Assembly (NCBI GenBank): GCA_018672315.1
Contig: CP076053.1
Span: 558,001 to 622,000, forward strand
DNA from: Nocardioidaceae bacterium
GTDB lineage: Bacteria; Actinomycetota; Actinomycetes; Propionibacteriales; Nocardioidaceae
DNA length: 64,000 nucleotides
Reading direction: 5' to 3'
A program made the translations under genes and the position numbers. The notes below the pieces were generated by a model. The model was not told the origin of the DNA. It did not search any database and saw nothing but the letters and a program-made list of their open reading frames with translations. Shown piece by piece: positions 39,405-47,978 of the stretch (position 1 is the first letter of the stretch; each line of letters opens with the position of its first letter).

Positions 39405-39498
39405 CTCATCAACGCTACGGTCCGGGGCCCGCCGCACCAGACTTTGTGAAGGACTCCACGAACACCTGCACTGCCCCTCGCGACGGCGTACTTGAGGG

Positions 39499-40398
39499 TC
39501 ACCAGGTCGCTTCGTGGCACTCGCGGGCGGGGTCGACCTCGACCTGGAGGGTCGCATGCTCGATGCCGTGTCCGTCGCGCAGGGCCGCCTGGGCGCCGCT
39601 CAGCACGGTCTGGGTGTCGGCGCTGTCCTTCACCACGAGGTGGGCCGTGGCGACGTTCATGCCCGAGGTGAGCGTCCAAGCATGGAGGTCGTGGATCTCG
39701 GCCACCCCCGGCAAGTTCTCAAGGTCGTGCACGACGGCCTTGAGGTCAACGTCGTGGGGTGCGTGCTGGCCCAGGACAGCCAGGACCTCACGTCCCAGGA
39801 TCACGGCACGGACGGCGACGAACACGCCGATCGCCACGGCAACCAGGGTGTCCCACAGGCCGTCGCCGGTGAGGCCTACGAGTACGCCGGCCACGAGGAC
39901 GCCGACACTGCCGGCCGCGTCAGCCATCACTTCGAGATAGGCGCCCTTGACGTTGATCGACTCCTGGGCACCGCCCCGGAGCAGCACGAGGCAGGCAAGG
40001 TTGATCGCGAGACCGATGGCACCGACGATCATCATCGGACCGAAGGCCGGCTCGACGAGCTCACCAATGCGACTGATCGCCTCCACCACGACGTAGGCGG
40101 CAACCCCGAGCATGATCAGGACGGTCAGTCCGGACGCGAACACCTCGGCCCGGTAGGAGCCGTAGGTGCGACGTCCCGACGCATCGGGTCGAGTGGCAAT
40201 CTTGGTGGCCACCAGCGCCGCACCCAAGGCGACCACGTCCGCGGCCATGTGGCCCGCGTCGGAGATCAGCGCGAGCGAACCACTGACAAGTCCGACGGTC
40301 AGTTCGGCCACGAAGAAGCTCGCGACGAGACCGAAGGCGAGGGCGAGGCGCCACCGGTGACGACCGCCCGCGTGTCCATGCCCGTGCCCGGCGCCCAT
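39499..40398 (-). CDS. cation diffusion facilitator (CzcD-type) metal exporter
   Basis: A 299-residue CDF antiporter that exports Zn, Cd or Co. The N-terminal tail MGAGHGHGHAGGRHRWR is His-rich and may bind metal. Helices 2 and 5 carry the metal site as ISDAGHMAADV and MADAAGSVGV. The C-terminal cytosolic domain contains EIHDLHAWTLTSGMNVATAH. ATG at 40398 shares one base with the upstream regulator's stop (TGATG), so it is in one unit with the ArsR gene. An inverted repeat at the regulator's start may be its operator. Confidence 0.92.
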   Translation of the reverse strand: MGAGHGHGHAGGRHRWRLALAFGLVASFFVAELTVGLVSGSLALISDAGHMAADVVALGAALVATKIATRPDASGRRTYGSYRAEVFASGLTVLIMLGVAAYVVVEAISRIGELVEPAFGPMMIVGAIGLAINLACLVLLRGGAQESINVKGAYLEVMADAAGSVGVLVAGVLVGLTGDGLWDTLVAVAIGVFVAVRAVILGREVLAVLGQHAPHDVDLKAVVHDLENLPGVAEIHDLHAWTLTSGMNVATAHLVVKDSADTQTVLSGAQAALRDGHGIEHATLQVEVDPARECHEATW

Positions 40399-40769
40399 CA
40401 GAGGTCATCCCCGGCCGTCGGACAGTCGGTGGCGGCCTCGAAAGTGACCGCGAGGACGCGTTCGGCGGCCGCCAGCACGTCGCGCACCGGGACTCCCGGG
40501 GTCAGCGAGAACACGGAAGCGCGCCCGCGAGGCCGAGACTGCACCAGCCCGCAGTCGCGCAGGCACGCCAGATGCTTGGACGCGGTGGACTGCGCGAGGC
40601 CGAGGTGGTCCACGAGGTCGACCACCCGGTGGGGGCCCAGGTGAAGGTGGCCCAATATCGCCAGCCGCGAGGGATCACCCAGGGCACGGAACAGCGCCGC
40701 GGACGCCTCCGAGTCCCCCCGGCCCACCTTCCGAACTGCAGTATCGCCTATTGGCGACATCATCGTCAT
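40398..40769 (-). CDS. ArsR/SmtB-family metal-responsive repressor
   Basis: A 123-residue winged-helix repressor. RALGDPSRLAILGHLHLG opens the domain; the recognition helix region is AQSTASKHLACLRDCGLV. The pair of cysteines in LACLRDCG and another near the C terminus (ATDCP) resemble the Cd/Pb-binding cysteines of CmtR rather than histidine/acid sites of NmtR or CzrA. It should derepress the CDF exporter on metal binding. ATG at 40769; a second in-frame ATG lies 6 bp downstream. It is divergent from the thiol-oxidoreductase operon. Confidence 0.9.
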   Translation of the reverse strand: MTMMSPIGDTAVRKVGRGDSEASAALFRALGDPSRLAILGHLHLGPHRVVDLVDHLGLAQSTASKHLACLRDCGLVQSRPRGRASVFSLTPGVPVRDVLAAAERVLAVTFEAATDCPTAGDDL

Positions 40770-40778
40770 GCCACGATG
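40761..40778. promoter_or_regulatory. inverted repeat at the ArsR start, possible autoregulatory operator
   Basis: CATCGT-N6-ACGATG at 40761-40778 overlaps the start codon of the ArsR-type gene. Its position suits self-repression, but the arms are only 6 bp and the site is unproven. Confidence 0.4.
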
Positions 40779-40823
40779 CTAAGGCCATTGAGTTGCCGAT
40801 GTCCACGCACTCCGACCGGATTG

Positions 40824-40842
40824 CTACTATCGCGCATAGTAG
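40824..40842. promoter_or_regulatory. BlaI-type operator, copy 1
   Basis: CTACTATCGCGCATAGTAG is a perfect 7-bp dyad with a 5-bp centre, 22 bp before the GTG of the DsbA-like gene. TACTAT inside it could also act as a -10 box, so a bound repressor would block transcription. It matches two other dyads in the island and fits a BlaI/MecI-type dimer site. Confidence 0.7.
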
Positions 40843-40863
40843 ACCAAGGAGAGGCGGAGACCA

Positions 40864-41526
40864 GTGCGGAAGCAGACCAAGGGAGCCCTCGGGGCCGGCG
40901 CGATCGTGGTGGCGGTGCTGGCAACCCTGCTGCTCGTGGGTCAGACTCGTGAGGACGACGGCGGCGCAGCCGCGGTGGAGACGTCGACCCAGGAGAGCGC
41001 CCTGGTCCGCTCGGACAGCCGCGTCCTCGGCGAGGAAGGTTCGAGCGACGTCACCTTCGTGGAGTTCCTCGACTTCGAGTGCGAGGCCTGCCGCGCGGCG
41101 TACCCGATCGTGGAAGATCTGCGGCAGAAGTACGCGGGCGAGGTGACCTTCGTGATCCGCTACTTCCCGCTGCCGGGCCACTTCAACTCCGAGCGGGCCG
41201 CGCGGGCCGTGGAGTCTGCCGCCCGTCAGGGAGAGCTTGAGGCGATGTACAGCAAGATGTACGAGACGCAGGAGAGCTGGGGCGAGGCCCAGGAGCCGCA
41301 CGACGAGCTCTTCCGCAGCTTCGCCGAGGAGATCGGCCTCGACATGGAGCAGTACGACGCTGACTACGCCTCCGAGGAGGTCGCGGACCGGGTGGCGCGC
41401 GACCTGGAGGACGGCACCACGCTCGGTGTCCAGGGGACGCCGACCTTCTACCTCGACGGAGAGCTGTTCCAGCCCGAGACCGTGGACGACTTCTCGGCCG
41501 CTCTCGACGAGGCGCTCGCGGAGTGA
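40864..41526 (+). CDS. DsbA-like thiol:disulfide oxidoreductase
   Basis: A 220-residue membrane-anchored extracytoplasmic thioredoxin-fold protein. One N-terminal helix at residues 8-26 anchors it. The active site is Cys73-Glu-Ala-Cys76 in FECEACRAAY, the helical insert follows, and the cis-proline loop is GVQGTPTFYL. DsbA-type proteins insert disulfides into secreted proteins. The next gene is a VKOR homologue, its usual electron acceptor. GTG at 40864 with a GGCGGAG site. First gene of a four-gene operon, with the BlaI-type operator just upstream. Confidence 0.9.
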   Translation: MRKQTKGALGAGAIVVAVLATLLLVGQTREDDGGAAAVETSTQESALVRSDSRVLGEEGSSDVTFVEFLDFECEACRAAYPIVEDLRQKYAGEVTFVIRYFPLPGHFNSERAARAVESAARQGELEAMYSKMYETQESWGEAQEPHDELFRSFAEEIGLDMEQYDADYASEEVADRVARDLEDGTTLGVQGTPTFYLDGELFQPETVDDFSAALDEALAE

Positions 41527-42110
41527 GGCAGGAGCGCCGACTCGCCGCGGGGCTCGTCGTCGCCGGGCTGGTGGGTCTGGTGGCCTCCGCGGTGCTGTTG
41601 ATCGAACGGATCCGGTTGGCCGAGGACAGCGAGTACGTCCCCACCTGCAGCATCAACCCGATCATCAGCTGCGGTTCGATCATGGAATCGGCGCAAGCCG
41701 CGCTGCTCGGCTTCCCAAACCCGCTGATCGGGGTCGCCGCCTTCCCGGTGGTGGTAGCCACCGGCGCCGCGCTGCTGGCCGGCGGACGACTTGCCCGGTG
41801 GTACTGGCTCGGCCTCCAGGCCGGCGTGACCGCGGCGCTCGGGCTGGTGGCGTGGCTCGTGTTCCAGAGCCTGTACCGGATCGGGGCGTTGTGCCCCTAC
41901 TGCATGGTCGTGTGGGTGGTGGTGATCCCGACGTTTTGGTACGTGACGCTGCGCAACCTCGCGAGCGGGGCGTTCGGGCAGAAGGCAGCGTCAGCCCGTG
42001 GGACCACCGTGGTGCGGGAGTGGCACGCGCCGGTCTTGCTGTCGGCCTACCTGCTGGTGGTCGTCCTCATCGCGGTCCGGTTCTGGTCCTACTGGTCCAC
42101 GCTGCTGTGA
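41523..42110 (+). CDS. vitamin K epoxide reductase (VKOR) family protein
   Basis: A 195-residue membrane protein with about five helices. The first cysteine pair is Cys42/Cys50 in [14 protein letters not shown] and the redox motif is Cys124-Pro-Tyr-Cys127 in LCPYCMVVW. In actinobacteria VKOR re-oxidises DsbA and passes electrons to menaquinone, replacing DsbB. It overlaps the DsbA gene by four bases (GTGA) and the two are evidently a working pair. Confidence 0.92.
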   Translation: MRQERRLAAGLVVAGLVGLVASAVLLIERIRLAEDSEYVPTCSINPIISCGSIMESAQAALLGFPNPLIGVAAFPVVVATGAALLAGGRLARWYWLGLQAGVTAALGLVAWLVFQSLYRIGALCPYCMVVWVVVIPTFWYVTLRNLASGAFGQKAASARGTTVVREWHAPVLLSAYLLVVVLIAVRFWSYWSTLL

Positions 42111-42126
42111 CGCCTGGGGACCGATC

Positions 42127-42909
42127 ATGATCGACGATCTGCAAGGGACTGTCCTCGACGGCTCCCTGCTGGCCGCGCTGCCCATCGCGCTCGCCGCGGG
42201 ACTGCTATCCTTCTTCACCCCGTGCTCTCTGCCGCTGGTGCCGGGCTACCTCTCCTACGTCGCGGGGATGGCCGGCGCGGAGTCCGAGGTGACCCGCGAG
42301 CTGCGCGGGGGCCAGCCCGCGCGCCGTTCCCGGACGGTGCTGGGAGCGGCCCTGTTCGTGCTGGGGTTCGCCGTGGTGTTCACCAGTTACGGCGTGGCGT
42401 TCGGTTCACTGGGCTCGCTGCTGCTGGCCCACCAGGAGACCATCTGGCGGGTCGCCGGCGGCATCACCATCGTGTTGGGCCTGCTCTTCGCCGTTGGCGC
42501 GGATCGGCTCCCACTGCTCGGCCGAACGGTTCGACCACGGCTGACACCGCGGCTCGGGCTGGCCGGCGCACCCGTGCTGGGCGCGGTGTTCGCGGTCGGC
42601 TGGACGCCCTGCATCGGTCCCGCCCTGGCCGCCGTGCTGACTCTCTCCACGACGTCTGCCACCGCCGAAAGAGGAGCTGTCCTGTCCCTCGCCTACGCCC
42701 TGGGTCTCGGGGTGCCCTTCCTGCTCGCCGCTCTCTCGCTGACGCGCGCAATGGGCGTGTTCGCCTGGGTGCGACACCGCTCCCTCTGGATCACACGCGG
42801 GGGCGGCCTGTTGCTGGTCGCCGTCGGGGTACTGCAGGTCTCCGCCGTCTGGTCAGAGATCGTGGCCGCCGCCCAGACCCTGGTTGCTGGCTGGCAGGCT
42901 CCGTTATGA
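42127..42909 (+). CDS. ccdA: CcdA-type thiol reductant transporter
   Basis: A 260-residue six-helix membrane protein that carries reducing equivalents from cytosolic thioredoxin to the outside. The redox cysteines are Cys33 in [12 protein letters not shown] and Cys162 in [10 protein letters not shown]. It feeds the ResA-like protein in cytochrome c maturation System II. ATG at 42127, 16 bp after the VKOR stop; the last bases overlap the ResA-like gene (ATGA). It sits beside an oxidising pair, DsbA/VKOR, so oxidising and reducing paths share one operon. Confidence 0.93.
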   Translation: MIDDLQGTVLDGSLLAALPIALAAGLLSFFTPCSLPLVPGYLSYVAGMAGAESEVTRELRGGQPARRSRTVLGAALFVLGFAVVFTSYGVAFGSLGSLLLAHQETIWRVAGGITIVLGLLFAVGADRLPLLGRTVRPRLTPRLGLAGAPVLGAVFAVGWTPCIGPALAAVLTLSTTSATAERGAVLSLAYALGLGVPFLLAALSLTRAMGVFAWVRHRSLWITRGGGLLLVAVGVLQVSAVWSEIVAAAQTLVAGWQAPL

Positions 42910-43520
42910 AGGCAGTCACGAGATTCGCGATCTTTCTCGCTGCCATCGGCCTCACTCTCGCCGCGGTCGTGTGGTGGACGTCGTTGTCTCGGTCTGAGAC
43001 ATCCACCCCCGGCTCCGGAAGCTTCGACAGTACTGACGTGGTGCAGCAGTACGAGCCGCAGAACCGGCGTCCCCTGACGCCGTTCACCGCGCAACTGCTG
43101 GATGGCACGGAATTGGACAGCGACGACCTGCGCGGTCGACCCGTAGTGGTCAACGTCTGGGGCTCGTGGTGTGGTCCGTGCCGGGCCGAGGCGCCGATCC
43201 TCGCGCGCGTGGCCCGCGACTTCGAGGGCCGGGTCCGCTTCCTGGGGCTCAACGTCCGCGACAGTCCCGACGCGGCGCGCGCGTTCGAGCGGGCTTTCGA
43301 GGTCCCCTACCCCAGCGTGCACCCTGACGACAGTGCTCGTGCGATCCTCGCCTTCGGCGGCTCCCTCACAGCCACCGCCGTGCCGACGACGGTCGTGCTC
43401 GACGGCAACGGTCGCATCGCCGCGCGCGTGGTGGGGCAGGTCGATGGCTCTACCCTGCGTGGTCTGGTCAACGACGTGCTCCAGTCGTCCGCGACACCCT
43501 CCGACGGCTCCTCGAGTTGA
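42906..43520 (+). CDS. TlpA/ResA-family thioredoxin-like protein
   Basis: A 204-residue membrane-tethered thioredoxin-fold protein. The anchor helix is at residues 7-25, and the active site is Cys89-Gly-Pro-Cys92 in [13 protein letters not shown]. The cis-Pro loop is [10 protein letters not shown]. ResA-type proteins reduce the CXXCH site of apocytochrome c before heme attachment by ResB/CcsB, which are encoded in the divergent operon. It overlaps the ccdA stop by four bases. An imperfect stem (CCTCGAG/CTCGAGG at 43510-43530) follows. Confidence 0.92.
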   Translation: MKAVTRFAIFLAAIGLTLAAVVWWTSLSRSETSTPGSGSFDSTDVVQQYEPQNRRPLTPFTAQLLDGTELDSDDLRGRPVVVNVWGSWCGPCRAEAPILARVARDFEGRVRFLGLNVRDSPDAARAFERAFEVPYPSVHPDDSARAILAFGGSLTATAVPTTVVLDGNGRIAARVVGQVDGSTLRGLVNDVLQSSATPSDGSSS

Positions 43521-43851
43521 CCTCTCGAGGGCTGCGCACCGCCCGCGGCCCCATCCTGCTCGCCGGCGGCACGGGTGGCGCGGGTAGTTCATAGAGGGGC
43601 TGGTCGCCTACGCCGTCACGTGGGCACTGCCGTGCCTCGACCGCGGAGTCATTTCGGACGAAGAGCCGCCGACAGCGGCTGACAGCCTCCCGTCCCTACC
43701 TCGGCTCGACTCCATGCCGACTCGTCACCGGCGGTCCGACGCGTGTTCGAGCCGCGAGCCACCTCGGCGTCGCGCGCTCTTCCCACGGGCCCGTCGACCG
43801 GGTCGGGTAAGACCCTGGACGACGGTCGCCCTGAACGTCCGGAGGAGGCTT
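43521..43851. other. 331-bp gap without recognised gene
   Basis: No credible gene was found between the ResA-like gene and BlaR1. One short + strand stretch reads like a hydrophobic helix fragment (VAYAVTWALPCLD) between stop codons and may be a decayed remnant. A short stem overlaps the ResA stop. Confidence 0.5.
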
Positions 43852-44811
43852 TTAGCCCCGAGTTGGAGGTGCCGCCAGCGAGCAGCAGTCCCGCGTGGCC
43901 GCTTCGATCGCCGGGGCCAGGGCGAGCCCGACCGGGACGGACAGGGCAGCCACCGCGGCCGCACCCACCAGGAGGCCCATCCCCCGGCGCGGTCGCTCGG
44001 GCGGGGCAGTCAGCCGCCGCACGCGCTGCAGGGCAGCGGTGTCGCTGGCCGCCAGGGCGGCCTCGGGGCGTACGCCCGTGCCGAGGGCCACCAAGGCATG
44101 TGCCAAGGAGCGACGGTCGTCGACGCTGGACGCCGCATCGTCGGCGGTCATCTCCAGGAGCACGGTCACCTGGTCGTGGGCCTCGGCGAACAGCGGGACC
44201 CAGCGGAACGTCCGCCGGAGCGCGTTGGCGTAGGCGAGCGCGAGGTGGTGCCGGGCACGCAGGTGTCGGTGCTCGTGACCGAGAACGAGCTCGCGTTCAT
44301 GGTCGGTGAGGATCTCCAGGGCCGCCGTCGACAGTACGACGGTGCCCGATCCACCGGGCAGGCAGTAGGCCACCGGGACGGCGTGGTCGACGACGGTGAA
44401 CCCTTCGGGATGGCGGTTGCCCACCAGACGCAGCGCTGCGCGCTGCGATCGCCGCAACCGGCCCGTCCGGCGGAAGGCTCGTGCCGTCGTGACCGCCAGC
44501 AGTCCCGCCCAGACCGCGACCATGCCAAGTCCGGCGACCCCCGGCCAGATCCCGAGCGGGGTCTCGTAGTGCTCGACGACGGTGATGGTGTGGGCGTCGA
44601 GCACGTAGGCCAGCGAGAACCTCATTGGCAGGAACGGTAGGGCCAGGGCCACCGCGGCGAGCAGGATCGCCAGGACGACGGAGGTGGACAACGCCTGCCA
44701 GCCCACGATCGCGGCGCGGGGCGCCCGTGAGGACCACCCTCGACGGAGAAATCGGGCACCGAAACCGCCGACCGTCGAGGCGTAGGCGACCAGGAGAAGG
44801 GCCGCGATCAC
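43852..44811 (-). CDS. BlaR1/MecR1-like M56 membrane metalloprotease lacking the sensor domain
   Basis: A 319-residue M56 protein with helices at about residues 1-20, 40-62, 92-112 and a C-terminal helix at about 280-300. The zinc motif is HEHRH at 179-183, followed by RARHHLALAYANALRR. True BlaR1 has a penicillin-binding sensor of about 250 residues at its end; here it is absent and the chain stops 20 residues after the last helix with a Cys309-Cys310 pair in RDCCSLA. The likely job is cleavage of the BlaI-like repressor after sensing an unknown signal. It overlaps the blaI-like gene by four bases. Confidence 0.88.
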   Translation of the reverse strand: MIAALLLVAYASTVGGFGARFLRRGWSSRAPRAAIVGWQALSTSVVLAILLAAVALALPFLPMRFSLAYVLDAHTITVVEHYETPLGIWPGVAGLGMVAVWAGLLAVTTARAFRRTGRLRRSQRAALRLVGNRHPEGFTVVDHAVPVAYCLPGGSGTVVLSTAALEILTDHERELVLGHEHRHLRARHHLALAYANALRRTFRWVPLFAEAHDQVTVLLEMTADDAASSVDDRRSLAHALVALGTGVRPEAALAASDTAALQRVRRLTAPPERPRRGMGLLVGAAAVAALSVPVGLALAPAIEAATRDCCSLAAPPTRG

Positions 44812-45173
44812 GAGGACTCGTCCGCTCGCTCGGTCAGCGCGGCGAGCAGCTCGGCCGCCTCCTCGGACTCCATCCGCCCGACCAGGTGCATGAGCGCCGC
44901 AGTGCGGTCATCGCTCTCGGCCAGCACCTCCTGCAGCATCGCGGCCGTGTGCTCCTCACGCGAGGAGACCGGCGCGTAGGCGTAGGCCTTGCCCACCTTC
45001 TCCCGCTGGACCAGCCCCTTGGAGTGCAGGTGGTCCAGGACCGTCAGCACCGTGGTGTAGGCCAGAGGGCGGTCGTGGCTGATGTTCTCGAGCACCTCGC
45101 GCACCAGGGCGGGGTGATCCAGCCCCCACAGGTGCTGCATGACCGCTGCCTCGAGCTGGCCCAGCTGCCTCAC
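44808..45173 (-). CDS. BlaI/MecI-family transcriptional repressor
   Basis: A 121-residue winged-helix repressor. It begins MRQLGQLEAAVMQHLWGL and contains VLENISHDRPLAYTTVLTVL and HLHSKGLVQREKVGKAYAY, the classic BlaI wing. A C-terminal dimer helix (DDRTAALMHLVGRMESEEAA) completes it. BlaI-type repressors bind dyads of the TACTA/TAGTA kind; three such dyads occur in this island. It overlaps its M56 partner and the CopD/CtaG gene by four bases on either side. Confidence 0.93.
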   Translation of the reverse strand: MRQLGQLEAAVMQHLWGLDHPALVREVLENISHDRPLAYTTVLTVLDHLHSKGLVQREKVGKAYAYAPVSSREEHTAAMLQEVLAESDDRTAALMHLVGRMESEEAAELLAALTERADESS

Positions 45174-47260
45174 GAGCGGCCTCCCGGTTCTCCACTGTCT
45201 GCGTCGCTGTCGATGGGGCTACGAGGCACCATCGTAGGCGGAGGCGGTCGTCGCGCGGGATCGGCGTTGCCGAGCCCGCGTAGATACTCGTTGTACGCCG
45301 TCAACTGTCGATCCTGCTCTCGTGCCTCCCGGCGGTCGAAACGACGCCGCTCCCGACCATCCGCCTGTACCCACGACACGAGCAGAGCGGCGGCCACGAC
45401 GGCCAGCGGGTACTCCCCCAGCGCCCATCCCAGCGACGCTCCGAGGTACTGGTCCTCGAGCAGGGCGGCTCCCCCGCCCCCGTTGAGGAGTCTGAACCAG
45501 TCCTCGGCCAACACCGTGTTGCTGGCCATCAGGCTGACGGCGAAAAGCGCGTGGAACCCGAAGGTCACCATCAGGAGCAGGGCCCGCAGCGGATAGGCCG
45601 GCCGCGGCAGACCGGGGTCAGCGCCCACCACGACCTCGGCGAAGAGGTAGCCCGCGAACAGGAAGTGCAGGATCATCAGGACGTGGGCGGTGTGGGACTC
45701 CAGCGAGGTCTCGAACAGCGAGGAGTAGTAGAACGCGACCATGCTCACCACGAACATCCCGGCTGCCACGATCGGGTGACCGAGGAGCTGGACCGGCAGC
45801 GAGTGCACGAGTCGGAGCACCCACTCACGCGGTCCGTCGGAGCCGTCGTCGCGACGGCGCAGCGTGCGCAAGGCGAGGGTCACCGGGGTGCCCAGGACGA
45901 GGAAGACGGGCACGGCGGTGGCGATGGTCATGTGCTGGACCATGTGCATGCTGAACAGCACCCGGCCGTAGGACCCCGGTGCGCCGTTGGTCGCCCACAG
46001 GAACAGCACGCATCCGAGGACCCAGCACGCTGTGCGCAACCACGGCCACGCCACCCCGCGCCGATGCAGCCGCCGGACCGACCAGAGGTACCACCCGAGA
46101 CCGGCGAGCCCGAGCGGCAGGAACAGGGTGTCGGTCTCCCAGGACGTGAACCAGCCGCTGGCGTCCAGTGGGCCCGGAAGCGGGCGTCCGAGCAACGACT
46201 CCGCCGTGGTGAGCGGACGTTGACTCCCCGGCGGTGCAGGGGGGGCAGTCCTGCTCAGCGCCACGCCCAATCCCGCCGCGCCGAAGAGCACGGCCAGCTC
46301 GACGCCCACCAGCCGCCAGAACGCGCCGGGCGCGCCAGCGTCGAGGCTCGCCAGCGTCCGATGGCGGTGCCACCACCCGGCCCCGACGAGGGCCACCACC
46401 GTAGCGACCTTCAACCCGACGAGCAGCCCGTACGACGAGACCACGGAGTCCCACGCGGGCAGCCGCAGCCAGGCCCCCGCCAGACCCGAGGCAGCCACGA
46501 CGACCAAGCACCATCCGGCCAGGGTCGAGTACCGCGCGACGGTGGGACCCAGCTGCTGGCCCAGCTGCCGTCGTACCACGACCAGCGCCAGCAGGCCGCC
46601 CGCCCAGACGGCGATCGCGAGCAGGTGGAACATCTGCAGGTTCACGGCCGCATCGTGGTCGAGCGTCCCGGCCGCGTGTCCCGTGAGGGCGATCGGCCAC
46701 AGCCCGACCAGCGCGAGGACAGTGGTGAGACCCAACCCCGACGGATGACGGCTGAGGGCAGCGCAGAGCGCCACCAAGGCGGCAAGGCCGGCTCCCCAGA
46801 GTGCGTAGCGGCCGAGCTCGAAGCTGGTGCCGAAGTACGTGGCCTGCTCGAGGAAATCGGCAGAGCCCAGCGCGGCGCCGGAGGCGTCGGAGTAGGCCAG
46901 TGCCACCAGCGCGCCGCTGGTGACGGCCCAGACGGCGGCGGCGAGCTGGGCCCCTGCCACGAGCCGAAGGCGGGCGCCGGTGAGCTTCTTCTCGTCGCTG
47001 CCGGGGGCCGGGGCGATGCAGGTGGCGGCGAGCACGAGAGATCCGACGGTCGCCATCGCCGAGACGTCCCTCAGCGCCTGGATGAGCGGCAGCCCCACCC
47101 TGGTCACAGCCCCGGGATCGGGCAGACCCTCGACGCCCAGGGGAGCCAGGGCACCGGTCAGGCCGGCAGCGAGCAGCGCCACCCCGATGGCCCACGCCGG
47201 AGAGGCCAGCGCCACCATCGACGCTGCCCGCGGCCGACGGGCCACGTCCGCCGTGCTCAC
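45170..47260 (-). CDS. fused CopD copper-resistance / CtaG cytochrome-oxidase-assembly membrane protein
   Basis: A 696-residue membrane protein with about fourteen hydrophobic helices. The first half (about residues 1-320) matches CopD: LTGHAAGTLDHDAAVNLQMF and HLLAIAVWAGGLLALVVVRR with conserved His residues. The second half (about 360-620) matches CtaG/DUF1404-like caa3 assembly: SMHMVQHMTIATAVPVFLVL, HPIVAAGMFVVS and HVLMILHFLFAGYLF. CopD imports or handles copper and CtaG helps copper insertion into oxidase. The fusion suggests direct transfer from CopC to an assembly site. GTG at 47260 overlaps the copC stop. Confidence 0.88.
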   Translation of the reverse strand: MSTADVARRPRAASMVALASPAWAIGVALLAAGLTGALAPLGVEGLPDPGAVTRVGLPLIQALRDVSAMATVGSLVLAATCIAPAPGSDEKKLTGARLRLVAGAQLAAAVWAVTSGALVALAYSDASGAALGSADFLEQATYFGTSFELGRYALWGAGLAALVALCAALSRHPSGLGLTTVLALVGLWPIALTGHAAGTLDHDAAVNLQMFHLLAIAVWAGGLLALVVVRRQLGQQLGPTVARYSTLAGWCLVVVAASGLAGAWLRLPAWDSVVSSYGLLVGLKVATVVALVGAGWWHRHRTLASLDAGAPGAFWRLVGVELAVLFGAAGLGVALSRTAPPAPPGSQRPLTTAESLLGRPLPGPLDASGWFTSWETDTLFLPLGLAGLGWYLWSVRRLHRRGVAWPWLRTACWVLGCVLFLWATNGAPGSYGRVLFSMHMVQHMTIATAVPVFLVLGTPVTLALRTLRRRDDGSDGPREWVLRLVHSLPVQLLGHPIVAAGMFVVSMVAFYYSSLFETSLESHTAHVLMILHFLFAGYLFAEVVVGADPGLPRPAYPLRALLLMVTFGFHALFAVSLMASNTVLAEDWFRLLNGGGGAALLEDQYLGASLGWALGEYPLAVVAAALLVSWVQADGRERRRFDRREAREQDRQLTAYNEYLRGLGNADPARRPPPPTMVPRSPIDSDADSGEPGGRS

Positions 47261-47883
47261 TGATCTTCCTCGTCCCGTCTGAGGAGCCTCATCGCAGCCA
47301 TCACAACAAGGAGGAGCACTCCAAGCACGACTGCGGGAGCCACGACCAACAGCCATGGGACGCCGCCGTCCTCCTCGTCCGTCTCCGGGATCTGCTCCAT
47401 CGTCTCGGCTTCTTGACCTTGCGGGGTCGGCGACGTCGGCCTGGCTCCCTGTTCGTCCGGGTTGTCGGCGGGGAGCACCGTGAAGGAGGTCTCCCCCGCA
47501 ACGGGGTGGCCGTCCGTGGACACCACCCGGAACGCGGCGCGCCATCGCGAAGCGTCGCCGGGCTCAGCAGCCTGGGAGGCCGGGACGGTCGCCACCAGCG
47601 TGCTGGGCGAGCGGCCGTTGGCCAGCTCCAGCTGGGTGGGGTCGCCACCGTCGACGGCGAGAGTCACGGTGCTGAGTCGGGGGTTCATCTCCTCGGAGAA
47701 CTCCAGGACGAGCTGGCGCGGCGCCCGGTCGAGCCGCAAGCCGTCGGCGGGGTCCACCGAGATCAGGTCGGTGTGGGCTGCCGCGGGCGCGCCGAGGAGG
47801 ACGACGGTGAGCACGCCGCAGGTCATCGCCAGCATCGCGGTCCATGTCATCGAGGCCGGCGAGCGCCTTCTCCCGCGGCTCAC
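47257..47883 (-). CDS. CopC-domain copper-binding protein with C-terminal anchor
   Basis: A 208-residue exported protein. The signal ends near APAAAHTD, leaving the copper-binding His as the first mature residue, as in YcnJ/CopC. The domain contains LVLEFSEEMNPRLSTVTL and VVSTDGHPVAGETSFTVLP. A linker rich in Pro/Glu leads to a C-terminal helix (VPWLLVVAPAVVLGVLLLV) and a basic tail. The GTG at 47883 is preferred over an ATG 33 bp further in because it overlaps the stop of the microprotein gene (GTGA). Confidence 0.87.
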   Translation of the reverse strand: MSRGRRRSPASMTWTAMLAMTCGVLTVVLLGAPAAAHTDLISVDPADGLRLDRAPRQLVLEFSEEMNPRLSTVTLAVDGGDPTQLELANGRSPSTLVATVPASQAAEPGDASRWRAAFRVVSTDGHPVAGETSFTVLPADNPDEQGARPTSPTPQGQEAETMEQIPETDEEDGGVPWLLVVAPAVVLGVLLLVVMAAMRLLRRDEEDQ

Positions 47884-47975
47884 CAGTGCGCCCTTGAGAT
47901 CAGGTAGAGCGCCAGCAGAGTGGCGACCAGCGTGAAGAGGCCGATCACGATCGTCGAGAGCCCGGAGACGTCCAT
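47880..47975 (-). CDS. 31-aa single-span membrane microprotein
   Basis: A short gene lies between ccsB and copC. The ATG at 47975 is 3 bp after the ccsB stop, and its TGA overlaps the copC GTG by four bases. The product starts MDVSGLSTIVIGLFTLVATL and ends ALYLISRAHW; about 21 consecutive residues are hydrophobic, followed by a basic-aromatic tail. Tight packing with four-base overlaps on the one side and a 3-bp gap on the other indicates a genuine translated gene. I do not recognise the family. A role as a small partner of the CcsB/ResB or CopC/CopD complex is an inference. Confidence 0.72.
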   Translation of the reverse strand: MDVSGLSTIVIGLFTLVATLLALYLISRAHW

Positions 47976-47978
47976 CCG

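Noticed and set aside
43852-45173. A beta-lactam resistance locus, suggested by the BlaI/BlaR1 pair
   Set aside because: No beta-lactamase or PBP2a gene is nearby and the M56 protein has no penicillin-binding sensor domain.
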